DNA of 64,000 nt from Clostridium_AW malenominatum (GCF_039521365.1 NZ_BAAACF010000001.1:1426001-1490000), one strand, 5' to 3'. Positions 24,687-32,728 are shown, counted from the first letter of the stretch. The notes: generated by a model not told the origin, from the sequence alone. Translations and numbers: made by a program.

Positions 24687-25995
24687 ATGTTTTTCTTTTA
24701 ATGGAGAGTTTTATAAAGAGGGTAAAATTATTTATAGCTTTGAAGAAATATATGAAAGCCTAAGGGGAAATGAAAAATATATTGTACCTATTCCAGTTGA
24801 TGCTATGGTAGCTTTAATAGATGCTTATGGCAAAGCAATATCTAAAGATAAGAGTTTACTGAAAGAAGAGGGAGTGCCATTTTTAAGTTTTTATTTAAAG
24901 AAGAATAATTTATATAATATTATAGATTTAAATATAAAGAATAAAAGCTTCCTTGATAAATTTATAGAAGTAGAGGATAAAAAATATATAAAAGCTCAAA
25001 AGAGAGGATTGGTATGTCATTGGATTGCAGCTAATGTGCCAACCCTAGGTATATATTCAATATTTCAATCCATATTATGTAGAAATAGCAATTTAGTAAA
25101 AGTACCTGAAGAAAGTATAAACATATTAATTAAATTATTGAAACCTATAAGGGAAATAAAAATTAACTTTGGAGGGGTAGAATACTTAGGAATAGATATT
25201 TTAAAAAATATTTGCATTGTAAACTTCTCAAGCTCTAGTATAGAGAGTAATACTGAAATGTCTAAAATGGCTGATTGTAGAGTGTTCTGGGGTGGGGAAG
25301 AAGGACTAAGAGTTATAAGAAAATTACCTCAAAAGACAACTTGTAAGGATATAATTTTTGGACCTAAATATTCCTTTGCAGTGTTTGAAAAAGAGGTATT
25401 AGAAAGTTCAGATTTAGAAAAGCATTTAGAAAGTTTAGCACTTGATATTATAGCTTTTAATCAAAGGGCTTGTTCTTCACCCCATGTACTATTTATTGAG
25501 AAAAGCTCACTGACCATAGAAGAGGTTTGCAATAAGTTTATCAATATATTTAAAAAAGTTATGAAAAGATATCACGAAAATTATATAAATACAGGAGTTA
25601 CCTCTTCTATTGTAAATATAAGAGGAGAATATGCACTAGATTTGAATAAGATGTTATATTGTAGTCAGGATCTTCAGTATACAATTTTATTAAATAATGA
25701 TTTTAAATTAGAAGAGCCCATAGGTGGAAGAACTATATTTATAAAGGAAGTAAATGAAGTTTTTGAAATAGAAAAGCTTATAACTCCTAGAATACAAACG
25801 GTAGGTATAGCTTTTAAAAGCGAGGAAAAAGCAATTAAATTAGCAGAGGCTTTAACAAACTTAGGAGTAGACAGAATTGTTAAGGTAGGATATATGAGTT
25901 TATATGATAATCCATGGGATGGAACCTTTCCACTTAATGAACTAGTTAGATGGTGCTCCCTTAATATTAATGGAATGATTGAAAATGAAGGCTAA
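24679..25995 (+). CDS. LuxC-like acyl-CoA/acyl-protein reductase
   Basis: A 438-residue protein of the LuxC family (aldehyde-dehydrogenase superfamily). Recognisable parts are HWIAANVPTLGIYSIFQSIL near 114, a WGGEEGLRVIRKLP segment near 204, and the catalytic Cys265 in FNQRACSSPHV, equivalent to the LuxC nucleophile. It should reduce an enzyme-bound acyl group to the aldehyde with NAD(P)H. I chose the ATG at 24679 rather than an open start at 24562, because GGGAGAAGG precedes it and LuxC proteins begin there. No luxA or luxB is nearby, so light production is not the role. Confidence 0.9.
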   Translation: MIKCFSFNGEFYKEGKIIYSFEEIYESLRGNEKYIVPIPVDAMVALIDAYGKAISKDKSLLKEEGVPFLSFYLKKNNLYNIIDLNIKNKSFLDKFIEVEDKKYIKAQKRGLVCHWIAANVPTLGIYSIFQSILCRNSNLVKVPEESINILIKLLKPIREIKINFGGVEYLGIDILKNICIVNFSSSSIESNTEMSKMADCRVFWGGEEGLRVIRKLPQKTTCKDIIFGPKYSFAVFEKEVLESSDLEKHLESLALDIIAFNQRACSSPHVLFIEKSSLTIEEVCNKFINIFKKVMKRYHENYINTGVTSSIVNIRGEYALDLNKMLYCSQDLQYTILLNNDFKLEEPIGGRTIFIKEVNEVFEIEKLITPRIQTVGIAFKSEEKAIKLAEALTNLGVDRIVKVGYMSLYDNPWDGTFPLNELVRWCSLNINGMIENEG

Positions 25996-26020
25996 GGCTT
26001 AAAAAGTCTTAGTCTTCATT
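25987..26020 (+). terminator. Hairpin at end of acyl-reductase operon
   Basis: A 13-bp stem (25987-25999 with 26005-26017, two G-U pairs) and a 5-base A-rich loop overlapping the luxC-like stop. The T-run is short (ATTTATGT), so termination may be partial. Confidence 0.6.
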
Positions 26021-26034
26021 TATGTACGGAACTC

Positions 26035-26063
26035 TTTACAAAAAATGTAATTAAATCTATAAT
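26035..26063 (+). promoter_or_regulatory. Sigma-A promoter for the activator gene
   Basis: TTTACA (26035-26040), a 17-base spacer and TATAAT (26058-26063) lie 20 bases before the ATG. The regulator therefore appears to have a housekeeping promoter of its own, unlike its two target operons. Confidence 0.75.
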
Positions 26064-26083
26064 ATTAGTTAAAGGGGGAATTA

Positions 26084-27550
26084 ATGGTGGGGAAAAAAGA
26101 AGTCCTTAAGGATAATCCTACTCATTATAACTTGGACAAAATGATTGTTGAATTGGAAAAGACTAAGCTTTTATGCAGAGAATTAGATGCAGTAATTGAA
26201 TGTTCCTATGATGGCATATACATTGCTGATGGGGAAGCTAATACTTTGAGAATAAATAAATCCTACGAAAAAATTACAGGACTTAAAAGGGAAGATATGA
26301 TAGGGAGAAATATGAGAGACTTGGTAAAAGAGGGATTTATATCTCAATCCGGGACTTTATTTGTTATTAAAGAAAAAAAGCCTACAACTTTAGAGCAGAC
26401 CTTTAAAACAGGTAAAAAAGCTATGATTTCAAGTAACCCTATATTTAATAAAAATGGGGAAATTATTATGGTAGTAACCAATGTAAGAGATGTTACCCAG
26501 CTTTATGAATTAAAAGAACAATTAGCAAAAAATGAAGAATTAGCTAAAAAGTATTATTCTGAAATTCAATCTATAAAAAATCAACTATTGAATTGTAGTG
26601 ACACCATAGCAGAAGATAAAAATATGTTAAACACTTTAAGAATGGCACAAAAATTAGCCAATGTAGATACTACTGTTCTTCTATTAGGAGAAACTGGAGT
26701 TGGTAAAGAAGTTGTGGCTAAATATATACATAAAAACAGTAAAAGAAATAATAAGCATTTTATAAAAATAAACTGTGGTTCCATACCGGAAAATCTAATG
26801 GAAAGCGAATTGTTTGGATATGAAAAGGGAGCTTTTACAGGGGCCAATAAGGATGGAAAAATAGGATTATTTGAAGTTGCAGACGGAGGCACTATATTTT
26901 TAGATGAAGTGGGAGAATTGCCTTTAGACATGCAGGTTAAATTACTTAGAGTACTTCAGGAAAATGAAATAGAAAGAATAGGAGGCCTTACTCCTATAAA
27001 AATAAATGTTAGAATACTTGCAGCAACCAATAGAAATCTAGAGGACATGGTTTCAAAAAAGCTATTCAGAGAAGATTTATATTATCGTTTAAATGTGGTA
27101 CCTATAGTAATACCGCCCTTAAGAGAGAGAAAGAAAGATATAGTACCTTTGGTAGAACATTTCTTGCAGGTATTAAATAAAAAGTATAACTTAAATAAAA
27201 TTTTTACCTCCGTAGCTATAGAAACTCTTTTAAATTACCATTGGCCAGGAAATGTGAGGGAATTAAAAAATGTAGTGGAAAGAGTTGTCATAATGAGTAA
27301 CAACGATACTATACTCAAAAGTGATTTGCCCATAGGTAAGGAAACGGTGTTGTTGGAATCAGAATTAGATTATATCGATGAAGAAATCAACTTAAAAGAA
27401 CTAGTAGAAAAGTATGAATTAAAGTTTATAAATAAGGCATATGAAAAATACGGCAACGTAAGGGAGGCAGCAGATTATCTAAGAATAGATCCTTCTACTT
27501 TTGTTAGAAAAAGGAAAAGATATACAGATAAATATCTGTTGCAAAAATGA
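26084..27550 (+). CDS. PAS-domain sigma-54-dependent transcriptional activator
   Basis: A 488-residue enhancer-binding protein. A PAS sensor domain covers residues ~33-140 (ECSYDGIYIADGEANTLRINKSYEKITGLKREDMIG), followed by a short coiled coil. The AAA+ domain has Walker A GETGVGKE (202-209), the sigma-54-contacting GAFTGA loop (249-254) and Walker B IFLDEVGEL (271-279). A Fis-type HTH closes the protein (YGNVREAADYLRIDPSTFVRKRKR). It sits between two operons with -24/-12 promoters and is the obvious activator of both. The PAS ligand is unknown. GGGGGAATT precedes the ATG. Confidence 0.95.
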   Translation: MVGKKEVLKDNPTHYNLDKMIVELEKTKLLCRELDAVIECSYDGIYIADGEANTLRINKSYEKITGLKREDMIGRNMRDLVKEGFISQSGTLFVIKEKKPTTLEQTFKTGKKAMISSNPIFNKNGEIIMVVTNVRDVTQLYELKEQLAKNEELAKKYYSEIQSIKNQLLNCSDTIAEDKNMLNTLRMAQKLANVDTTVLLLGETGVGKEVVAKYIHKNSKRNNKHFIKINCGSIPENLMESELFGYEKGAFTGANKDGKIGLFEVADGGTIFLDEVGELPLDMQVKLLRVLQENEIERIGGLTPIKINVRILAATNRNLEDMVSKKLFREDLYYRLNVVPIVIPPLRERKKDIVPLVEHFLQVLNKKYNLNKIFTSVAIETLLNYHWPGNVRELKNVVERVVIMSNNDTILKSDLPIGKETVLLESELDYIDEEINLKELVEKYELKFINKAYEKYGNVREAADYLRIDPSTFVRKRKRYTDKYLLQK

Positions 27551-27557
27551 CGATTGA

Positions 27558-27569
27558 TGCAATTATGCA
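27558..27569. promoter_or_regulatory. Putative UAS, TGCA-N4-TGCA
   Basis: TGCAATTATGCA repeats the TGCA-N4-TGCA unit found upstream of the first operon. It lies ~145 bases before the -24 element of abfD. A related half-site (TGTTGCAAAAATG, 27537-27549) sits across the stop codon of the activator gene. Confidence 0.6.
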
Positions 27570-27637
27570 ATTCATATGGGAGAATAAGTAAGCCTTTGTA
27601 ATATTAAGAAACAAATATAAAACATATATTAAAAAAT

Positions 27638-27675
27638 AAAATCCGTTGCATTTATGCATCGGATTTTATTTTGAT
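27638..27675 (+). terminator. Terminator hairpin containing a second TGCA-N4-TGCA site
   Basis: A 14-base arm AAAATCCGTTGCAT (27638-27651) pairs with 27654-27667 with one mismatch, followed by a T-rich tail. It can end the activator transcript. The apex TGCATTTATGCA (27647-27658) is also a TGCA-N4-TGCA element 45-55 bases before the -24 box, so the site may serve both purposes. Confidence 0.65.
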
Positions 27676-27701
27676 GTTGATAATAGTGCAATATAGGGTT
27701 A

Positions 27702-27717
27702 TGGCATGGATATTGCT
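27702..27717 (+). promoter_or_regulatory. Sigma-54 (-24/-12) promoter
   Basis: TGGCATGGATATTGCT matches TGGCACG-N4-TTGCW at all key bases and spacing. It lies 53 bases before the abfD ATG. Confidence 0.9.
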
Positions 27718-27769
27718 TAGTTAATAATTGAGAATATAAAAACATTTAAATTGAAAGGGATGGTTTTAA

Positions 27770-29224
27770 ATGGCACTTATGACAGGTGAGCAATATGTAG
27801 AAAGTTTAAGAAAACTAAATCTAAAGGTTTATATGTTCGGGGAAAAAATTGAAAACCCAGTAGACAACCCAATACTTCGTCCTTCTATGAATTCAGTAAA
27901 AATGACTTATGATTTAGCACTTATGCCAGAATATGAAGATTTAATGACAACTAAATCTGCTTTAAATGGAGAAAAAATTAATCGTTTTTGTCATCTTCAT
28001 CACAGCACAGAGGACTTAATAAAAAAAGTAAAAATGCAAAGACTATGTGGTCAAAAGACAGCTTCTTGCTTCCAAAGATGCGTTGGTATGGACGCTTTCA
28101 ATGCTGAATATAGTACTACATACGAAATAGATAAAGCATATGGTACAAACTATCATGAAAGATTTAAAAAATACTTAGAATATGTACAAGAAAATGATTT
28201 AACTGTAGATGGAGCTATGACAGATCCTAAAGGTGATAGAGGGCTATCACCATCTAAACAAGAAGATCCAGATCTTTATCTAAGAGTAGTAGAAAGAAGA
28301 GCTGATGGGGTTGTTGTTAGGGGAGCTAAAGCTCATCAAACAGGAATTTGCAACTCTCATGAAGTCTTAGTTATGCCAACCATAGCTATGAGACCTGAAG
28401 ATAAGGATTATGCAATTTCCTTTGCTGTACCTACAGATGCAGAAGGAGTATTTATGATTATAGGACGTCAATCTTGCGACACTAGAAAGCTTGAAGAATT
28501 TGCGGATATAGATGTAGGAAATAAAAAGTTTGGTGGTGTAGAAGCCTTAACAATATTTGATAATGTATTTGTACCATGGGAAAGAATATTTTTAGATGGA
28601 GAAACTGAATTTGCAGGTATGTTAGTTGAAAGATTCGCTGGATATCATAGACAAAGCTATGGTGGATGTAAGGTTGGAGTTGGTGACGTTCTTATAGGAG
28701 CCGCAGCTCTTGCAGCTGATTACAATGGGGCAGCAAAGGCTTCTCATATTAAGGATAAATTAATAGAAATGACTCACTTAAATGAAACACTATACGCTTG
28801 TGGAATAGCTTGTTCAGCTGAAGGGCATAAAACTGAATCAGGAAACTATATAATAGACATGTTACTTGCCAATGTATGCAAACAAAACGTAACAAGATTC
28901 CCATATGAAATAACAAGATTAGCTGAAGATATAGCAGGAGGATTAATGGTTACTGCTCCTTCTGAAAAGGATTTAAACCATGAACTTTTAGGGCCATATG
29001 TTCAAAAATATTTGAAAGGTGTAGCTTCTATATCAACAGAAAATCGTTTAAGGATATTAAGACTTATTGAAAACTTAACTTTAGGAACAGCTGCAGTAGG
29101 ATATAGAACAGAATCTATGCATGGAGCAGGTTCTCCTCAAGCTCAAAGAATAATGATAGCAAGACAAAGCAATTTAGGTCATAAGAAAGCGCTGGCCAAA
29201 GTTATTGCTAATATTACAGAATAA
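27770..29224 (+). CDS. abfD: 4-hydroxybutyryl-CoA dehydratase / vinylacetyl-CoA isomerase
   Basis: A 484-residue protein close to Clostridium aminobutyricum AbfD over its whole length. It removes water from 4-hydroxybutyryl-CoA by a radical route using FAD and a [4Fe-4S] cluster, and isomerises vinylacetyl-CoA to crotonyl-CoA. The four cluster ligands are present: Cys100 and Cys104 (TASCFQRC), His293 (GYHRQS) and Cys300 (GGCKVG). A ribosome site (AAAGGGATGG) precedes the ATG. The enzyme is oxygen-sensitive, consistent with a strict anaerobe. It heads a sigma-54-controlled operon with a CoA-transferase and a permease. Confidence 0.97.
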   Translation: MALMTGEQYVESLRKLNLKVYMFGEKIENPVDNPILRPSMNSVKMTYDLALMPEYEDLMTTKSALNGEKINRFCHLHHSTEDLIKKVKMQRLCGQKTASCFQRCVGMDAFNAEYSTTYEIDKAYGTNYHERFKKYLEYVQENDLTVDGAMTDPKGDRGLSPSKQEDPDLYLRVVERRADGVVVRGAKAHQTGICNSHEVLVMPTIAMRPEDKDYAISFAVPTDAEGVFMIIGRQSCDTRKLEEFADIDVGNKKFGGVEALTIFDNVFVPWERIFLDGETEFAGMLVERFAGYHRQSYGGCKVGVGDVLIGAAALAADYNGAAKASHIKDKLIEMTHLNETLYACGIACSAEGHKTESGNYIIDMLLANVCKQNVTRFPYEITRLAEDIAGGLMVTAPSEKDLNHELLGPYVQKYLKGVASISTENRLRILRLIENLTLGTAAVGYRTESMHGAGSPQAQRIMIARQSNLGHKKALAKVIANITE

Positions 29225-29250
29225 CAAAAAATTGCTTTAAAATTTCTTAG

Positions 29251-29287
29251 ATAACAGAGAATAGATGTTATCTGTTCTCTGTTATTT
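29251..29287 (+). terminator. Strong hairpin between abfD and downstream genes
   Basis: Arms of 16 bases (29251-29266 and 29270-29285, one G-U pair) have a 3-base loop and a following TTTGAT. It could stop part of the transcripts or protect the abfD 3' end, making abfD mRNA more abundant than the rest. Confidence 0.65.
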
Positions 29288-29323
29288 GATAAAAGGAATT
29301 AATAAAAATGACAAGGTGATTTC

Positions 29324-29581
29324 ATGGATATTGGAGTAAAATATTGTGGTGGATGTAATCCTAGATATGAAAGAAAAAATATCTTAGAAAGATTAAGGAG
29401 AGAATATGATGGGATTACCATTCATTTAGTAAAGGAAGATGAGATTTATGACTTAATTATAGTCTTATGTGGATGTAGTAGTTGTTGTGTAAATCACGAA
29501 AATATTAAGGGTAAAAAGGGAAAGCTAATTCTTTCAAGTGAAAAGGATTATAATAAATTAATTCAGTTTATTGAGGGGTGA
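29324..29581 (+). CDS. Small Cys-rich protein between abfD and CoA-transferase genes
   Basis: An 85-residue protein with two Cys clusters: VKYCGGCNPRYERKN near the N-terminus (CGGC) and VLCGCSSCCVNHEN near residue 45-57. The spacing suggests metal or Fe-S binding or redox chemistry. It has no membrane segment. It is placed between the dehydratase and transferase genes, and the transferase start overlaps its stop (TGATG). It may help assemble, reduce or protect the Fe-S/FAD dehydratase, but this is inferred from position only. Confidence 0.7.
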   Translation: MDIGVKYCGGCNPRYERKNILERLRREYDGITIHLVKEDEIYDLIIVLCGCSSCCVNHENIKGKKGKLILSSEKDYNKLIQFIEG

Positions 29582-30885
29582 TGGATTTGAGCTTAAATGA
29601 AATTTACGCTAGTAAAGTAGTATCAGCTAAGGAAGCAGCAGATAAAATCAAATCTGGAGATAGAATAGTTTTAGGACATGCAGTAGGAGAACCTGCTGCT
29701 GTTATAGAGGAAATGATAAGGAATAAAGAGAAGTATAGTAATGTTGAAATAGTTCATATGGTAGCCATGGGTAGGGCTGAATATGCAAAAACAGGTATGG
29801 AAAAACATTTTAGGCATAATTCAATATTTGTTGGTGGAAGCACGAGAGATGCGGTAGCTTCAGGAAGAGGAGACTTTACTCCTTGCTTTTTCTCAGAAGT
29901 TCCAAAGCTATTTAAAAAAAGCTTACCAGTAGATGTAGCTTTAATACAAGTTACGCCGCCAGATGAGCATGGATATTGCAGCTTTGGTGTATCTAATGAT
30001 TATACCAAACCTGCAGCAGAGCACGCAAAATTAGTAATAGCTGAAGTTAATGATCAAATGCCAAGAACTATGGGGGATAGTTTTATTCATATATCTGATA
30101 TTGATTACATTGTAGAAAGCTCTCATCCAATAATAGAGTTAAAACCTCCTGTAATAGGAGAGGTTGAAAAAGCTATTGGAGAAAACTGTGCATCGTTAAT
30201 TGAGGATGGCGCTACTTTACAATTAGGAATTGGCGCTATACCAGATGCAGTGCTTTTATTTTTAAAAGATAAAAAGGACTTAGGAATACATTCAGAGATG
30301 ATTTCTGATGGAGTAGTAGAACTTGTAGAATCTGGAGTAATTACAAATAGAAAAAAATCTATTCATAACGGAAAAATAATTGTGACTTTTTTAATGGGAA
30401 CTAAAAAATTATATGACTTTGTTAATAATAATCCTATGGTAGAAATGTATCCTGTAAACTACGTAAATGACCCAACGGTTATAATGAAAAACTATAAAAT
30501 GATATCTATAAACTCATGTGTTCAAGTGGATTTAATGGGACAGGTATGCTCTGAGAGTGTAGGATTAAAACAAATAAGTGGAGTTGGAGGACAGGTAGAT
30601 TTTGTTAGGGGAGCAAATATGTGCAAAGATGGTGTATCAATTATGGCCATGCCATCTACTTCAGGAAAAGGTAAAATTTCAAAAATAGTTCCAATATTAG
30701 ATGAAGGAGCCACAGTCACTACCTCTAGAAATGATGTGGACTATGTAGTTACAGAATATGGAGTTGCTCAACTTAAAGGGAGAACATTGAGGCAAAGAGC
30801 TAGAGCCTTAATAGAAATAGCCCATCCTAATTTCAAGGAAGAGCTAATAAAAGAGTATGAAAAGAGATTTTGTCACCGATTTTAA
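29581..30885 (+). CDS. abfT: 4-hydroxybutyrate CoA-transferase
   Basis: A 434-residue family-I-fold CoA-transferase resembling AbfT/Cat2. It moves CoA from acetyl-CoA (or butyryl-CoA) to 4-hydroxybutyrate. The catalytic Glu is near residue 239 in HSEMISDGVVEL. Other family stretches are QLGIGAIPDAVL, GVGGQVDFVRGA, VTTSRNDVDYVVTEYG and the C-terminal ELIKEYEKRF. The ATG at 29581 shares a base with the preceding stop; a TTG at 29587 is a better-spaced alternative after GAGGGG. The product is the substrate of the dehydratase encoded upstream. Confidence 0.93.
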   Translation: MDLSLNEIYASKVVSAKEAADKIKSGDRIVLGHAVGEPAAVIEEMIRNKEKYSNVEIVHMVAMGRAEYAKTGMEKHFRHNSIFVGGSTRDAVASGRGDFTPCFFSEVPKLFKKSLPVDVALIQVTPPDEHGYCSFGVSNDYTKPAAEHAKLVIAEVNDQMPRTMGDSFIHISDIDYIVESSHPIIELKPPVIGEVEKAIGENCASLIEDGATLQLGIGAIPDAVLLFLKDKKDLGIHSEMISDGVVELVESGVITNRKKSIHNGKIIVTFLMGTKKLYDFVNNNPMVEMYPVNYVNDPTVIMKNYKMISINSCVQVDLMGQVCSESVGLKQISGVGGQVDFVRGANMCKDGVSIMAMPSTSGKGKISKIVPILDEGATVTTSRNDVDYVVTEYGVAQLKGRTLRQRARALIEIAHPNFKEELIKEYEKRFCHRF

Positions 30886-30924
30886 TTTCTATATTAAAAT
30901 TTAATGAAATAAGGAGGAAAAATT

Positions 30925-32298
30925 ATGGCCATGTACAGAGAAAAAGGACAAGAGCAACCCTATATTTCAGTAGGTATATTCAAAGTCAGACTCCCATTTA
31001 TTCATTACAAGTGGGAATGGTCAGAAGCTATGCAAGCAATTTTAATGTGTGCTACATGTCTTGGCGCAATTCCAATTCTCACAGAAAACTTAGGCATTCC
31101 ATTTGACATTGCTTGGGGAATGGTAATTATCAATGGATTATTGTACTGTGTTCATGCTCTCCTTGGAGATCCAGTAGTACCAGGATGGATAACTCCCGCA
31201 ATACCTCTTACTATTGCATATTTAAGTGGTTTTGCAGTAGGACCAGAAAGAATAAAAGCTTTAATAGCAGTACAAATTCTAGTAGGTCTAATATTTATTA
31301 TTATGGGTATTACAGGTGCCGCAAATAAGCTTATGAATATAGTGCCAAATTCAATTAAAGCAGGAATTTTACTTGGTGCGGGATTTGCAGCTATAATGGG
31401 TGAGTTTAAGGTAGGTGGAAGATTTGAAAAATATCCAATAGCTATAACTGTAGGAGCTTCATTAGCATATTATTTACTCTTCTCAAAAAGCTTTAGGGCA
31501 TTAAGAAAGAAAAATAAGCTATTAAATACTTTAGGCAAATATGGCATGTTACCAGCAATTATTGTTAGTATTATAGTAGGACCACTTGCAAAAGAATTGC
31601 CTGTGCCTAAAATAGAAATTGGAACCTTTATTCACATACCAAATATACCTGAAATTTTAAAGACCGTAAGTCCTTTAAGTATAGGGTTACCAAGTATGTC
31701 TTTATTTATAGCAGCAATTCCAATGGCTATAATGGCATATATAATAGCTTTTGGAGACTTTGTTACCAGTGAAGCTTTGATAAATGAAGCAAAGGAAGTA
31801 AGAACGGACGAAAAAATTGACTTTAACTCAAATAGATCTAATTTAGTAAGTGGTTTTAGAAATATAGTAATGTCTTTCTTTGCACCATATGTACCTCTTT
31901 GCGGTCCATTGTGGGCAGCTGTAACGGCAGCAGTTTCCCAAAGATATAAAGAAGGTAGAGAAGCTATGGATTCAATATTTAGCGGTGTAGGAACTTTTAG
32001 GTGGGTTACCTTTATATGCGTAGCAACGATTCCTATAGTTTCACTTGTTCAACCTGTTTTGCCAGTAGCTTTATCATTAACCTTATTAGTTCAAGGATAT
32101 GTATGTACTAGATTAGCTATGGATATTACTATAACAGACTTAGATAAAGGTATAGCAGGGGTTATGGGAGCTGTTCTAGCTACTAGAGGAGCTGCATGGG
32201 GATTAGTAATAGGTATTCTTCTTCACCTCGCTTTAAGTGATTTTACTAAAGCTAATAAAATAGCTATTAATGCAGAAGCAATAACTGAAAGTGAATAA
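30925..32298 (+). CDS. NCS2/SulP-clan-like permease
   Basis: A 457-residue polytopic membrane protein with about 11-13 hydrophobic segments. The motif layout (WITPAIPLTIAYLSGFAVG, IVPNSIKAGILLGAGFAAIMG, MAYIIAFGDFVTSEALINEA and a late VPLCGPLWAA) recalls the xanthine/uracil permease fold, but it is not a close match to known purine carriers. From its place after the CoA-transferase gene it probably imports 4-hydroxybutyrate or a related C4 acid. AAGGAGGAA precedes the ATG. Substrate unproven. Confidence 0.75.
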   Translation: MAMYREKGQEQPYISVGIFKVRLPFIHYKWEWSEAMQAILMCATCLGAIPILTENLGIPFDIAWGMVIINGLLYCVHALLGDPVVPGWITPAIPLTIAYLSGFAVGPERIKALIAVQILVGLIFIIMGITGAANKLMNIVPNSIKAGILLGAGFAAIMGEFKVGGRFEKYPIAITVGASLAYYLLFSKSFRALRKKNKLLNTLGKYGMLPAIIVSIIVGPLAKELPVPKIEIGTFIHIPNIPEILKTVSPLSIGLPSMSLFIAAIPMAIMAYIIAFGDFVTSEALINEAKEVRTDEKIDFNSNRSNLVSGFRNIVMSFFAPYVPLCGPLWAAVTAAVSQRYKEGREAMDSIFSGVGTFRWVTFICVATIPIVSLVQPVLPVALSLTLLVQGYVCTRLAMDITITDLDKGIAGVMGAVLATRGAAWGLVIGILLHLALSDFTKANKIAINAEAITESE

Positions 32299-32378
32299 TT
32301 AAAAATTATTTTTAAATTATAATAGCAAATTGCCACGTACTTGAATAATATAGTAATAAATGTAAAAGGGTGATTTGT

Positions 32379-32561
32379 ATGAAATTTAAATTTAAAACCC
32401 CAACCTTTAGAAAGAAAGAATTAAAAACTAGTTTTAAAAACCTAAAATTTCCATTTAAAATCAAAAAAGTGGAAAAGACAAATAAAAAAAACTTTAAATT
32501 ATTTTCTAAAAGCTCAGAAACAAACATAATAAACTCATTGAAAAAATTTTTTCATAAATAA
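32379..32561 (+). CDS. Very basic small protein
   Basis: A 60-residue protein with about 22 Lys/Arg, few acidic residues and frequent Phe (MKFKFKTPTFRKKELK start). The alternating Lys/Phe pattern suggests an amphipathic, nucleic-acid- or membrane-binding peptide. I chose the ATG at 32379, with AAAGGGTGA 5 bases upstream, over a GTG at 32370. It is the last gene before a strong terminator and may belong to the sigma-54 operon. No family recognised. Confidence 0.5.
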   Translation: MKFKFKTPTFRKKELKTSFKNLKFPFKIKKVEKTNKKNFKLFSKSSETNIINSLKKFFHK

Positions 32562-32563
32562 AT

Positions 32564-32602
32564 AAAACTCCGTAGGCTTTAAAAACCTACGGAGTTTTAT
32601 TT
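32564..32602 (+). terminator. Strong intrinsic terminator
   Basis: Perfect 13-bp stem AAAACTCCGTAGG with its complement, a 9-base loop and a following ATTTG. It closes the abfD operon. Confidence 0.95.
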
Positions 32603-32728
32603 GTTAAAGGAAAGTGATTTACTTAAATTTCCTCAATTGCCTCCAATTTAATATAATAAAAAACATGGTTTTTGCAGAAAACTATAGTACAAAACAAAAT
32701 AAATTAAAAATTCAAGGAGGTAATAATT

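Noticed and set aside
21863..25995. Bioluminescence (lux) operon
   Set aside because: LuxC- and LuxE-like genes are present, but no luciferase alpha or beta, LuxD or flavin reductase gene is in the window, and the added ACP and ligase point elsewhere.
30870..31106. 78-aa ORF overlapping the permease start
   Set aside because: It is a shadow frame of the permease gene with no ribosome site and no family resemblance.
31113..31328. 71-aa ORF within the permease
   Set aside because: Out-of-frame shadow with low-complexity Ser/Arg/Tyr composition.
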